Source: Plicaturopsis crispa FD-325 SS-3
Lineage: Eukaryota > Basidiomycota > Agaricomycetes > Amylocorticiales > Amylocorticiaceae
Length of the DNA: 64,000 nt
Reading direction: 5' to 3'
Assembly: GCA_000827205.1 (NCBI GenBank)
Contig: KN832558.1
Coordinates: 607,731 to 671,730, forward strand
Positions 12,001 through 24,682 of the stretch are shown piece after piece. The notes under the pieces are model-generated. The model was not told the DNA's origin. It worked only from the letters and a program-made list of their open reading frames with translations, and ran no database searches. The translations under genes were made by a program, and so were the position numbers. Position 1 is the first letter of the stretch. Every line of letters starts with the position of its first letter.

Positions 12001-13178
12001 GCCTGCCCATGGTATGAACACGGAACGACCTGCTTTCCCTCAGACTTTGCTCCATACAGGTCTACATGACGCGGGCTATCGCACCTTCCCCAACGCCGTG
12101 CCACTTCTCCGCTCCTCCCCAGCGGCACGACAAGCTCTGAAGATCTGAAGCTTTGAAGCTAAGTATGTAGTCGACTCCGCGCCATCGACCCATCCCCTGC
12201 CCATGCGGAGCGGGCCAACCCAGGCCCTCGTCCATTCCACAGAGAAAACTATCCGATCCGGTCGCCCCTCGTCCTGACGCGCTGAATCATATGCGCGCAC
12301 AGGCGATAGATCAGGCCCGGGACGGATGGCGATTGCACGATGCGATGGAACGGCGTGATTATTACTTATATCATAAGCATATGCACCCCAAAAACTAGTG
12401 TATACACCAATCAGCCCTGGCTGATAGAGCAAAGCAAATGCACAATAAACGGAGCGCGACGATAACGAAAAAAGCCCTGGACCCATAGCGAAAAGCACGG
12501 CAAGACCCTGCACACCCGAAGAGCATAAGACGAGGATATAATATGCACATTATAGAACGTCACCGTATGTATCCTGGAACTGATGAGAGAGAAAGCGAAT
12601 TGGAAAGCGAAACGAAACGAACGGCGACGGTGGGCGAAAGGGTCATGACAATAATATGATAATAAGGCGAGCGTGCAGGTCGTAAACTAATGCGTAATTG
12701 CAAGGGTAAGTAGAGTTGATGCTGATGCTGTTGAAACGGATGCTCGACGGACGACGACGTAACGAGTCAATGAAGAAGAGGGAAGAGAGAAATAACCACC
12801 AAGAAATAACATGACAAGTGAGGAAATAACCGACAATGAGGAGATGAGACCGGAACCGGGGGAATAGGGTAGTACACAATGGGTTTGGATATACAGATAA
12901 TGTGAGCTGATGATGGTGTTACACAGATGTACAGACCTGACCGAGGGAACCTGAACCGTGAAACGAGAGGATGCGAGATGCGAAGGGCGGTTGTACAGCG
13001 GCGCGCGGGGCATCGATGCTGCGACGAGCGTGCGGCGGAGCTATATCACATTTTGTAGAGGAGCGTCGGCCATTAAGTCGACGGCAGTGGCATAGACGGC
13101 GATTAGTGGGGAGGGGGCTAGGGTAACCGGGATATGGTAGATGATGATGCGGACAAGTTGATGCAATGCGATGTAAAC
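9076..13178. other. Gene-poor region
   Basis: About 4.1 kb without a supported gene. Many frames of 60-180 codons occur on both strands, but none shows a family motif, an intron-exon pattern or one strand favoured over the other. The right end (about 12.6-13.2 kb) is probably 3' untranslated sequence of the Ecl1-type gene. Confidence 0.5.
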
Positions 13179-15024
13179 CTAGACACCCCCGAAGAGAAAT
13201 AGTCGTTTGGGCGGCACCTCCACCTCGACGATCTCCTCGCGCTCGACGCCGTCGTCGCCGACCACCCGCCGCTTCACGCGCTCGATCTCTCGTCGCGGTT
13301 GCATGGCGGGGTAGGTCTGCACGTTGTCGTACGACCACGCGCGCACAGACGCGGGGCGCGCACGAGGAGGGCGGATGGTAGCAGTCTTACCGGGGGAGGC
13401 TGACAGCTTGCTGGAGGAGGCAGACGCAGTAGGCGTATTCGATGCGTGGTTGAATGCCGAGGACGGCGCACGCGGTGGCGATGTCGAGTGGCCGCGAAGC
13501 GTGGTCGAGGCGGGCACATCGAGCGAGTTGCCGCGGCGCGGCGTCCGTGCACTAGGCACAGGCTCCTCCGCAACACTGCCGAGCTCGCTCGCCTCGCTGC
13601 CCAGCCGACGGATGGCTTCCTTCTTCGCCGCACGGTTCTCCCGCGCCGACTGAGGTGGGTTGGGGCTGCTATGGGCCATCGCGGCCATGCTTGCAGGAAC
13701 AGCTAGCATGGCGAGTACGTCCGGGGGCACAAGATTCCGGCGACGACGTGATGTCGATGTGGAGGTCGACGTACACGCGGATGCAGAAGAGGAGGATAAT
13801 GATGGCAAAGATGCCGTTGAAGGCTGCCGGCTGAAGGTGAGGCTGTACTCCGCGGATGCGGTGCGTTGTATCGGCTGACGCTGCGGCTGCGGGACCTTGG
13901 CTTCGTCGCCGAGGGTCGAGTACACGCCGTGACTGCGATGCGGGCTTGCAACAAAGCCACCATAGGCGAGCTGCCGGTGAGCCTCATCGCGTTTACTGGA
14001 TCCGCTGGTGCTTGGCGGCGCGAGGCTATATACCTCAGCGCGCCATGCGCTGCTACCGTCCGTCCACCCTGGCACAACTTGCCGCTCCTTCTTCGCGCCG
14101 TCGTCGTGCAATGGGGCGAACATACCGTTACGCTTTGGCGGCGCAGCAGGAGCGAGCGCGGCGCGGATGCGCTCAGCGGCCATCATGATGCCAGAGGAGT
14201 AGTCGTCCGCCTTGCGTGGCGGAGGGGGCGTAGGTGCACGCGGTGGTGGCGGTGGGAGCGGAGGGAAGTTGTACATGGCGGCAAGAGCCGCAAGCGAGGG
14301 CGATGCATTCTCGAAGCCGGGCTGCACAGGACGAGTGCGAGGCGAGACCGAATCGGGCATCTGGGAGAGCGAGCGAGACGACGAAGCAGGGGAGGATGAA
14401 GTCAGGGAAGCTTCGCTTTCGCTAGAGTCGGCCGCACTGAAGCTGTTGTTCGGTACCGGCGGCAGTGTAGGACTGCGCTGCGCCGGGTCTGTGGCGCCGT
14501 AGCCGTGCTCGAGCTGCCTTTGTGTGAAATCATGCGCAGCAGGGTCGTACAGCCCTTGAAGGCCGACACCGACGCCCATGTCCGCTAAGCGACATTCGTC
14601 GGAGCAGTAGAGCGGTAAAGGTGATTGGTCGATGACCGTGCGTTGCCTGGGCTTCGCGGTCGCGGCGGTGACGGTGGGTGGTGCAGGTGCAGGTGGGGGC
14701 GGCTGCTTGAGCGCGCCATTCGGCTTCACGCGGCCGGTGCCTGCAACGAGACCGCCACCGGCTGTGCGTGTTTTCGTTCTGCGTACCGCGGGTGGACGGG
14801 TCGCGCCCGTCGATGTCGTGCGTTTGACGGCTAACACAAAGATAAGAGAAAGAAACAGGACGAAACGAAGAGCACTCACGAGAAGAAGATGAGGACGGGG
14901 ACGAGGGAGGTTGTACTGGTGCGGCTGCAGGAGCAGCGGGAGGAATGTCGACGAGATACCGTTTGGGCAGTATTTGCCTATCGCAGACCGGACACCATGA
15001 CGAGTCGAAATCCAAGTTGGACAT
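13179..15024 (-). CDS. Ecl1-type zinc-binding life-span regulatory protein
   Basis: Predicted 598-residue protein with the N-terminal Ecl1 family motif. Exons on the minus strand are 15024-14880 and 14830-13179, with a 49-nt intron. The motif is WCPVCDR (Cys11, Cys14), followed by LYCSDECRL (Cys124, Cys128), a presumed split zinc site. In fission yeast Ecl1 proteins extend chronological life span and respond to nutrient and metal stress. The rest is low-complexity, rich in Ser, Pro and Ala, probably disordered, with a short conserved-looking end (REEIVEVEVPPKRLFLFGGV). The protein is much longer than the yeast members, as in other basidiomycetes. The start was chosen because SNLDFDSSWCPVC begins at once after it. 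Confidence 0.82.
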
Positions 15025-18000
15025 GGTGAGTGTGTTGGATGTGGCGTGCGGGGGTGGGGTATTTATGCCACTCTCGAAGCAAGTGCCGAAGCGACTGTCA
15101 AGGCTGAGACCGCGAAGGAAGTCCGAGACAAGACGAGGAGGATACAAAAAAAGACAAAGAGGATAACAGTTGGTCAGTTGTTGGACTGAGACACCAAGGG
15201 CGGTGAGCAACGCACCTGTCGCTAGTAGAAGTGTCCAGCAAGTCGAGTACTGTGTGCTCGACGGCGTGCAAGATGCGAGCTCGTCGTGCGCGACGACGAC
15301 GAGGACTGTTGTGGTCTGGAGAGAGAGAGGTGGACGGCAATAAAAGAGGGGGAAAGGAAAAAGGGTCAGGCGCAACGGATATAGTTATATAGGCTCCACC
15401 TGGTTTAATCCCAAACGCGTGTCCCAAAAGGGTAATTGCAGCCAGGTCCCCGCGCCGTTGTTTGCCGTCGCCTTCTCATTGGCTTAGCCGGCTTACGTAC
15501 AGCTCCCTGCGATTGGCTCACTCGTCTTTTTCGGCCGTGAACCACCCCGCAAGGTTCGGTAAAGGTTCGCTATCTTTACCTCTTTCTTCCTCCAGCTTTC
15601 CTACGAGCATACAACAAGCCTACAACTTTCTCTACAAACATAGTGTACAGAATCGCAACACGCCTTTTCCTCGCACGCGCTGTCTGTTCGCGTGTTTTTC
15701 CTACAAGCAGTCAAGGTTACAACTACCCCCGGCCCGCACACCAGCGTCGCAAGCAGTTGCCATGCCCCGGCTCCTCCCGGAATCTAAAAATCAATCCCTG
15801 CCATCGCGCTTAACCGAACTCGACATCTCGTGCTGCCCTTCTTAGCCGATTCCGCGACTCGCTCTTGACCCACTCACTTCCGTTTTTCCGCGTTCATACA
15901 CGGCAGTCGCGCACCGTCACTTAGGCGTACTACTCCCTGCGGGCCCTACGGCCTGCATCTGCGCGGTAACCCCTTGTTGCGTCTCACTGCCCCTGGTCTT
16001 GCTATCTGTAGGCGCATATGGGCGCGTTTTCCATATCGCCCGTATCTTTCATTTCCAGCCCAGTGCGTGCGTAAACCCCTGCGCGGTATATGCGTAAACC
16101 CGTACGCGTATGCGTAAAGTCCTTCCCCTCTGGCAGTATTAACGGCCTTCCCTGGACTCTAAATATCGGCGACATTAATCCGCGCATTAAATTTCAAATT
16201 CCCTTCGCGACCGACGCCTTTCTGCAGGTGATTTTTCTTATGAGGCTCTTATGTACAAGCGCATCATCGGCCGTTGCGCACGGGATCGCTGCCACGCCCA
16301 GTATCTTGCCTGCCTGTTTCCGCCGTGTACTGTGATTTCTCTTGTCTTTCAAAGTGCGCCTGCACATGCTTCTGGAGCAATGCAATGGAGGTTGATATAT
16401 TCGATACGACGTCGCAACTGCTCGGAGTCTCGCAACGCCTATTCAGGCTATCGGGCGTCGGCGTATAGGCGTGCAATGACGGTGTATCCGTGGAATATCA
16501 TTCTACTCGGTCTCCTCGCGTTGATGCTGCCAATCCCCCGTGTACTTGTACTGATGGGATTCTTCCTCGTGCAGGGAAGCAGAAGGCACGTTTGGGGAAT
16601 GAAGCATCTTGCTGTGGACACTGGACACTGGACTAGGCAATCGATGGCCTCGGATCGGCGCCACGCTCCGAGCACTGGGGAGCCACCGGATCCGCTGTGC
16701 TCTGGAGTACTACTCCGCTATGCTCTGGGGAATCAGTGGGTATGGGGAATCGCATTACGCCCTGTATCCGGACTGGGGAAGCCCTCTGCTGTGCTATGGG
16801 GAATCAACTGCGCATCCGACTCTACTAGCTGTGCAAGGCATTAATTATCCGGTCGGTGTTCCGTGCATGCTGGGCCTTCCGACGCGCGAAGCACTTGTAC
16901 GCGTTTCGCAGAGTGATCCTTGGACGGAATGTCCACGGCGGCGCTAGAATCGTTTGCAGATAACTCCACGGAATAGGCGCCTGTAAACCTTCGCGCCAAT
17001 ATTGTCGGAGCAATTCGTTCTGCACGCATCGATGTCCTGATTATCCTCGCCGCCTTTCTGGTTATTCTTTGGGGAAATAGGAAAATAGCGCTGGCGTCGA
17101 GTTACTCATGATCCGGTAGTTGATCAGCGCCAGCCATTCTGACCCATAGCTCGGACGCACGACTGTCCCGCTGATCACTCTTGTATTTTCATCCAGGCGT
17201 CCGCCGATCCACGTCCGATGGTACTTGTGTGCCATATCCGATGGCACTTGTGCGCCATGTCCGATGATACTTGTGCGCGCCGACCTGCTGACCTGGTCGA
17301 TCTAACCAGGTGAGCGTTTCGTGAGCGCACAGTCCCACTGACGCGTCCGAAATAGCATCAGCCCCGTCTATGCATAAGTGCATGCCCCGCGTTCGCCCGT
17401 ACGCGCTTCACGTGAGCGCTCCCCCATATACAGCACCTGGCTCAAGCTGAGGGATATACGCCTATGTTTCTCCGGGCCAGGATCCGTCTAGCGCGCAAAC
17501 CGAAAACCTTCTGGTTGTCGTATCTGGCGAGCAATGTGTGTGTGGTTTGAGTTTGGGCGACAGTCGCAACGTCCGTGGATTGGTGCGCGCTTGCCTCCGG
17601 CCTGGCAATGAAAATCCGGATTGAGGCTGATATAGTTATCTCGAGGTACAGCGAGGCCTACTAATAGGTAGAGGCCCCTCCGGGCTGCGCGCATGTACGG
17701 GGTCCGGACTGCACGCAGGTATGGTCGGTCCATGAGCATTCGCGGTGATGGTCTGTCATTTGCTACAGTGGTCCACGTTCGTTTTCAGCTGCCGCAGGAG
17801 ACCCGTCTAGACGTGTATAACGGTCCAGGAAGACGCCCTAAGCGAATCTGGCCAACGTTCAAGATCAACTTTGACATGTCCCCCTTCGACGCTTCGAACG
17901 ACATGCGCTTCCGTGGCATACCCCGCTTCGAGGTTCGCGTGCCCGACGCCCGCCCCTGGACCCACACCCACGATAATCAGCTATCCATCAACCGCAATCC

Positions 18001-21000
18001 CTCATCAATCGCGCACTTCCCCGAGCACTGTATCCTCCGAGTTCCTCGTGAGTATTCCGAATCACCGACCGTGAGTACCCATCACCGGCCGCGACTCACG
18101 AGTATGTACTCATCACTATCACTCGGTGCGCTCGCCTCATCAGTACTAGTACTGCTAGTCGTGGGTACGTGCATCCTCCGCATCACTCGCACGCCCGACC
18201 CCGTGTCTCTATGTTTATCGCACACCGGCTTCGCGCCTCTCGCATCACGGCATCACCCCGCTTCGGAGGTTTGTGTTATCTCGAGTACGCACTAACTCTA
18301 TGCTACTAGGAGTAATACTAATTATCGAGAATTCGCTCGGACGACAGACCATCATCAGTGTGTACGTACGTACGATCTTATCTTCAACATTGTCAACCAT
18401 CGAGCCGGAACTAACTGTCTAGCTTGCTTGTCGATCTGCTCAGCGCACGGACGGACGTCCGCACGCAAGATACGACTTACCACGTATGGTCATCGCTCTC
18501 GGGAACACCCATATATCCCTTCGACCCGGACCTGAACATAATTGCCCTCGGTCCCTGCTTCGAGTGCTTACTTGCCGGCACCGATTGTCAACGCTCTCGG
18601 CGCCTTCCGAGTGTGCTGTTCATAGACCTGCGGTATATATGCCGGCGTGAAGACAACGGGATCCCCTCGACGCGGATATGCGCTCAGGACTCGGCACTCG
18701 ATACCACACTGTTTGACGGCCATCGACTCCGCACTCCTAGTTTTGATCCGCGCCTACTCCCCCTTGCGGCGCTGTCGTATCCTGCAATTTGCTCCCGGCG
18801 GAGGTTTGGCCACTATCGACCTCAGCGGCGCACGCCCCCCGCACATCTCACGCATACGCGCCCCCTTCCCTAGGCACCATTAGCGTTAGCATTACGCGGA
18901 TATACCTCGGAACTGAGGTGCGTATACGGCTCCGGGGACAAGCTTGCCCGTGGGACAGACACCAGCGATGCGTATGGAATCCCCCTCCCATCTCGAGGCC
19001 TCTAGATCGCACTGATCGCGCATAGTGCTGAAGCCCGGATCTTGAACGGACCGCAAGATAAGATGCATCCATGTGCAAGATCTAGCGCTGTTTGCCTGCT
19101 CTTTCTAGCCCAAATCCCCTCTGGGTTACTGGCTACGGCAACTCCCCGAATCGCGCACCCTAGCGCTGGGCTCGGATTGCCTTGTTGGCCGCGGGATGCG
19201 GACGTCCACAGTCCAGGACCTACCTGGCGACCCCCCGGCGAACGAAGGGGCACCGCGTTGCCTGGGTTTGATCCGGTGCATAGTACAGGCGCACACAGCT
19301 GCGAGCCGCCACGAATCTTGAACGCCTGGACGGGTGCTTCTGTCGCACAGATAAGGGTGCACAGCACACGCATGCTTATTTCCCCGGACTCGCTGATTCA
19401 GCGTAGGGAAATGTGTCCCAGGGTGTCTGTGCACGTTGACCCACGCCGCATGTGTTTGCGCACGGCCCGGGTGCTGTGCGTCTGTGCGTGTTTCTTTGGA
19501 CCGGTCGGTGTAGGCAGCGCAGCAGCACACAGTTGAACTCTATCACGAGGACCATTGGGCGGCAGATTGATACCCCGCGTTTCTGCTGTCGCGCGTCCGG
19601 GCGTCGGAGCCCCAGGTCTGCTGCACGCATCGTGTACAATGCTGCTGGCCACTCATGTTGCGCCACATCGATCAACGTGACATCGCAGTACCATGTATGT
19701 CTCTAATTGCAATTCATCTGCCTAAAGCTCGAAGTCGTTCATTTAATTAAGATGCCCTCTGTTTCAGCGCAGTATCAGTATCAGATCCGTACTCTTCGTC
19801 GCTACAACGTAGTCCGGTGTTGCATCGCACTCCGGCGTGGCATCGCGCCTATATCCAATGCCTGTGCTTTACCCCGCATTCGAAGCACTGTTGCCTATGA
19901 TTAGACGGACGTCAATCAGGAGCCTTGGTCGTGCGTGGTCTTCCGTTCCCATAGTCCTCGTGATTGTAGTTAACTAACGCGTTACGCTCATGCACCGTGC
20001 GTGTTTCATTGCATGATGCTGCTACGGTTACCATACCACAGTGTGTGGACGGCTGAACGTTAACAGACATTAACTCTGTGCCACGCACCTCCCTCATTGC
20101 GAACCAGCTCACTGTGCTCGGTTATAGGCGACGTCTTGACTTCGTATCCACTTCCCCTCGGATTTTGACCTCATCAACGTCTTCACGATCGGTTTCTAAC
20201 AGCTTTCTAGCTCACGCAACCCGCGGACCTCTCAAGAATTCTCACATCCGAGCGTAGCTGGCGTCACTGCACAAAGGCAAAGACACATATGGTTAATAGC
20301 CTGAAGATTCTCCTCCTCGGCGAATCACCTGGAGGCGCGGGCGAACAACAGGCTCGACAGCATCCTTAACTCCTCCACGGACTCCCGGCGATGCAAGTGG
20401 ATTCGCAACGTTAACGGAGCAAGAACCTTCTCTGTACTACGGTTGCATGGCGGACGCCACAAAATATCTGTCAGTGCTAGTACGTACGTATAGTCGGGAG
20501 CACAACGAGAGCCTTTTCGAGCTGGGCGCTGGGCCAAATCGGCTGCTGTCTCGTTATTGTACGTACCAAGAGATATGAAGAGACAATAGGACCACCATAC
20601 TTGAAAACCTGCTACACGTTCTTTTTGAATACAAGGGCGCCTGTTTCACGCGGATGGCAGTACTCCTGAGGACGATGAATTTGGCCGTATGTTTCATTTG
20701 AACGTATTGCCATTACACAAAACAAATACATGCCCGAGAACAAAAAAAATCATATGGTCGACGGCGTCACGGATATACGGTCTTTTGTCGAGCTCCAAGT
20801 TGCAATGGATGTCGACGCCACCTCCGGACCCGGGAAAATTCGCGAATGCGGGGAAATGCGGGGAAGCTGAGAAAGGAAATGGCTGTGAGCCTCGTGGCCT
20901 TCGCCCGGAAAACGCGATAGCCGACGCGGTCCGGTCCAAGTCCGGTGCGCAGAATTATCGTGCGTCTGACGGAAAGGCGCGCATGAATGCACAGGATGTT

Positions 21001-21842
21001 GTATGCAGCGCTGACCGAACAATGCACAACTGCCAGCCGCTTCAATCGATGCATGCGCGCAGGGGAAGATAGGCATCGGAATCGGTGATAGTGACATTTA
21101 CTTCCGCGATCGATAGGTACAGCATGCATACGCGCTGTTGTGCCTGTGCTTGCGCAGTCGGTTGGGGCGGGCGTCTGCGGGCGTTCCTTAGCGGAAGGGG
21201 AAAATTCGAGAGGCGGTACTGCTTTGTAGGTCGATCATCGATGCGCATCATGTTCCTTGAGGGTTTCGAATACCCATACGCGTCGTTCGCAAGCGGCACG
21301 ATTCAAATAAAAACAAGGGCGAGGAGAGCATTCCATCAGAGAGCGACATTGTGGGACATGGAACTATGTACCACGACATCACGGTCATCGTGTCGTCACA
21401 TCGGTGGTTGAACTTGACCTGCAATTCGGTCCAGGGCGCACGGCTGAGAATGGTACAACCAGAGTGTTCCTCGACTGTTGGTTCGACGGAATCGTGCCCT
21501 TGGTCTGTGCAGCGAGGACACAGGACTCCGAAGTGGCATCTGCGACACAGTGGTCGGTTGGGGATGACAACGAGCGTTTGATATAACTTACCACGGGCAG
21601 AAACCTACTCACGGAAAAGATTCGAAAACGGCGTGGCTGGAGTTGATGTGTTTGCTGCCAGCGAGAGGGACCTCAGGTAAGTAAGTGGATTTTGAGATTA
21701 GAATTGGTATATGTTGTCAATGTGATGGTCGTGGTGGAACACTGGAAAGCAAGCCGAGGACGCCGGGAGCAACCAATCGTGCGTCGCGTGAACTTCCACT
21801 GCGACTTCCATCCTCCCGCACGACCACAACTACCCATTCGCA
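15025..21842. other. Long gene-poor island
   Basis: About 6.8 kb with no gene I can support. Frames of up to 200 codons (17693-18295) lack motifs and conflict on both strands. The DNA contains short degenerate repeats (for example GCGTAAACCC near 16069-16120, GGGGAATC near 16720-16805) and a 23-bp tandem repeat at 17213-17278. It may hold decayed mobile DNA, but no terminal repeats or transposase/reverse-transcriptase motifs were seen. The left end carries the Ecl1 gene promoter. Confidence 0.5.
17213..17278. repeat. 23-bp tandem repeat, nearly three copies
   Basis: Copies at 17213-17235, 17236-17258 and 17259-17278 share the core TCCGATGNNACTTGTG and differ at a few bases. No coding function is apparent. 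Confidence 0.75.
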
Positions 21843-23603
21843 ATGGAACCGCCCTGCGAAGAGAACAGCGTGCTGCACTCCCTCAAGTCACCATCTAAGT
21901 CCACATTGACGGAATCCACATACACCGACAACCGCACGTCCTACACATTCACGGACACAGCATCGACCGCGGGCACGGTGAAGTGGATCGGCATCGGCTC
22001 GACCACCGCCCGCGCGCTCGAGGCGGTCGGAAAGGCGCAGCTGCGCGTGCTGGAGAGCGTCCTCATTCGTAGGCGGCTCTCAGAGATACATGCGGTGCTA
22101 GGGTCTAAACATGGTGGTGCTGGAGAAGACGGCCAGGCCATGTGTGAGGATTTGCTAGAGCTGTCCCGGTACGTATGTCGCTGTGCAACATGGTGTTACG
22201 CGTTCGTGCGGCTTGACGCAGTTGTTTCTACTAGGCCCGTGTACAGCTCACGGATAAGACGCAATGCTATACGCTTGATCCACATACAGATTGTACGGCG
22301 CGAGACTAAGTACTTGATCGAGGCGCTGCGGAGGTGGACGCTCGCGGAAACGCAGTCCTTCCTGCTAAGATACTTTGCAATAACACTCAAACGAGATACC
22401 CTGTATGTCTCGGCCCCAGCTTGCTCACACTGCACAGCAGACATGAAAGAATCCAAGACTGACGAGTGCTTACAGGACATTCGACTCCTTGCACATCCTG
22501 CTACAAGAACACAGTTCCCTCCCAACGCAGTTCCTCTACGAGCTCGCAGAACTAAATGCAGAAACATTCTGGTTCCTAGCTAGCGTGGGCCTCCTCGACG
22601 CGCCGCTGAACGACTACCTCTTCTGGACGCCCGACCGCCTCCCCAGCCGTGCGTTCCTCGGCACCCTCGGCGCCACGCTCGAGCGATGCGCGTCCGCGTA
22701 CCCCGGTGCGCGCGAGACCATCGCGGCGCACCCCGTGAGCCTCCTCTGGCCGGCGGACGCGCCGCACTTTCCGCGGCATCGACAGCGCGTGGTTGCGAAC
22801 ATCTCAAGCGACCGCCGCAAGGCGTGGGCGGACGTTAACCGGAGGACGATTATGCGGCGACTGGACCGGATTCTGTCGGATTATGGGCGGTACTACTTCA
22901 TCGCGGCGGCAGACAACACTACCGTCGAGGAGGCCTGCATCGACATGTTAGAATTAGCGAGGTGTGTACGATCGCTGGTAGCGCGGGACAGAGAGCTAAC
23001 TCATGGCTGTGGTTACAGACCTGGGGCTTACGACGAGGATATCACGGCGCGCGCGAGGGAGGGCCTGCAGCTCTTTTTGACGCATGGATATCGGCGACAG
23101 GATATGTATGCGGCCTTTGTCGATATTTTGGGAGAGCAGGCCAGCTCCGTCTGGCATCTGGACCATGTACAATTATTCCAAGATACACTGCGTCTCCGCG
23201 TGCTGCCCAACCTGGATGGTGGCGAGGACCGGGATGGCGATGAGGACCTGGGCAACAGTGACGGCGATGAGGATAACGGCGTATCGGAGCTTTCGGGGAC
23301 TAGCTACGGTCAGTATTTGTGTAGGGCGTTCTTTGTGGCATCACTCTGACTAAAGACAATGTTTACAGATACGGCGGCTGAATATTTGGCAGAATATTTA
23401 CAGTTCGACAGCGACAGCGAGTCCGTAAACGATGGGCTGGTGGCAACTGACGGTAAGAATCAGTCTTTGTGTATATGCTTGCCGTTGACAATGGTTTAGA
23501 TGACGCTGCGACATCGAGCCAGATAGATCTATCGCAGCACAACCTAACCACAGCGCCAATTCTTCTAATGATAGACCCACTCGACGCCCTCCCACGACCA
23601 TAA
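21843..23603 (+). CDS. Hypothetical protein, 485 residues
   Basis: Not recognised. Exons are 21843-22168, 22235-22402, 22476-22961, 23019-23308, 23369-23452 and 23500-23603. They total 1458 nt in frame, and every intron (57-73 nt) has a normal donor and acceptor, so the model is firm. The protein appears mainly helical, with leucine-rich stretches (ARALEAVGKAQLRVLESVLI, LAETQSFLLRYFAITLKR, YELAELNAETFWFLASVGLL). An acidic run rich in Asp, Glu and Gly follows near residue 415-435 (GGEDRDGDEDLGNSDGDEDN). There is no signal peptide or membrane segment. It is probably a fungus-restricted gene. No function is proposed. Confidence 0.75.
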
Positions 23604-23919
23604 CGGAGACAACCGCAGAACCCCCACCGCAGTCAGCTCAACGGCACACGCTATCGGATGATCTACCTCATTGTCGCCCGTGGCCTTTCCCTGGCGCGGT
23701 GTATACATCTGGTGACCCATCCTCACCTGACGATCTCGAGGCACGCGAACTCGACACATGTCGCGTAGTAAGCCACACTAGATTGGAAGGAGGTAGAGGC
23801 GGGCGCGGACGCCATACATCTGACATCGCGGGCAGGACTCGCATATTATGCATGGGGCAACACGCTAAGGGATCTCGACCCGTATGGCGGATGCCTCTCT
23901 CTTCAATATTCCGGCTACA

Positions 23920-24436
23920 CTACCCTCTGCGTCCACGGCCGTCATAAATCTCCTTCAAGAGGCGTTCGTGGCGTTCCCTCTCGGCCATGCGCTCGTCTGC
24001 GAAGATCCGATGTTGAGACGCGGCGCAAGGCGTGTCGTGTACCTCTGGAGCACCTACCATGCAAAAATGAGGCTACATGCTCTACGGTGCTAGCGTGATG
24101 GTCTTGCAGGATCTGCGCCAAAAGGCCGTAATCCGGGGCGGCCACTGCCCCGCCATTATCCGAATCGACAACATCTGCTTCGCGATCTGCAGCGATCCCC
24201 GCTGTGTTCTCTTGCATCCTCGCCGTTTTCTCTCTCTTTCTCGTCGTGCTCTTTACGAGTGCCTCGATCTCCCTCAGGCGCGTCTCCTTCTCGCTACGGC
24301 GAAACTCCTTCTCCGCCAGCTCCTGCGCCTGGTTGTTTTCTCTCTCGCCCTCGCAGCATTCGCTTCGCGCCTGCAGGAGCTCCTTCAGCTCAGACAGCTG
24401 AGACTGGAGAGATCGTGGTGACTGCTGTTGTGACAT
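23920..24436 (-). CDS. Small coiled-coil protein, 151 residues
   Basis: Not recognised as a family. Exons on the minus strand are 24436-24058 and 23996-23920, 456 nt in frame, split by a 61-nt intron with a GTAGGT donor. The sequence is dominated by heptad-like charged segments (LQSQLSELKELLQAR, EFRRSEKETRLREIEALVK, AERERHERLLKEIYDG), so a coiled coil is likely. The centre has a glycine/alanine-rich stretch (VAAPDYGLLAQILQDH). It is convergent with the 485-residue gene and shares a promoter region with the CsbD gene on its other side. Function unknown. Confidence 0.65.
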
Positions 24437-24595
24437 GGCCGTATGTTTTCTGACCCAACGGTATTCGAGGACAAGTGCCACGTGAGCCCATAAAACAGGG
24501 TTAGGGTTAAGGTCCCGATCGCGACCTTGCGCAGTGACGCGCCCCGTCGTCATTTCCCTCGAATTGGATTCCCGCTCTTGCCCCGTCCGAAATCG

Positions 24596-24602
24596 TATAA
24601 AG
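24596..24602 (+). promoter_or_regulatory. TATA box of the CsbD-like gene
   Basis: TATAAAG lies 87 bp before the ATG at 24683, followed by a C/T-rich tract typical of strongly expressed fungal genes. Confidence 0.6.
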
Positions 24603-24682
24603 AGGCAGACCGCAGCCCGCCCTCCTTCCACTCACCCGCCTTTTAAACCCCCACATCCCCCCCTTCACAAATCACTATCATC

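Noticed and set aside
13166-14502. Several plus-strand frames of 60-180 codons
   Set aside because: They are antisense to the Ecl1-type gene, whose low-complexity GC-rich coding sequence opens frames on the other strand.
17693-18295. 200-codon plus-strand frame with a hydrophobic stretch near its end
   Set aside because: No family motif, no splice context, and the surrounding DNA has equally long frames in other directions.
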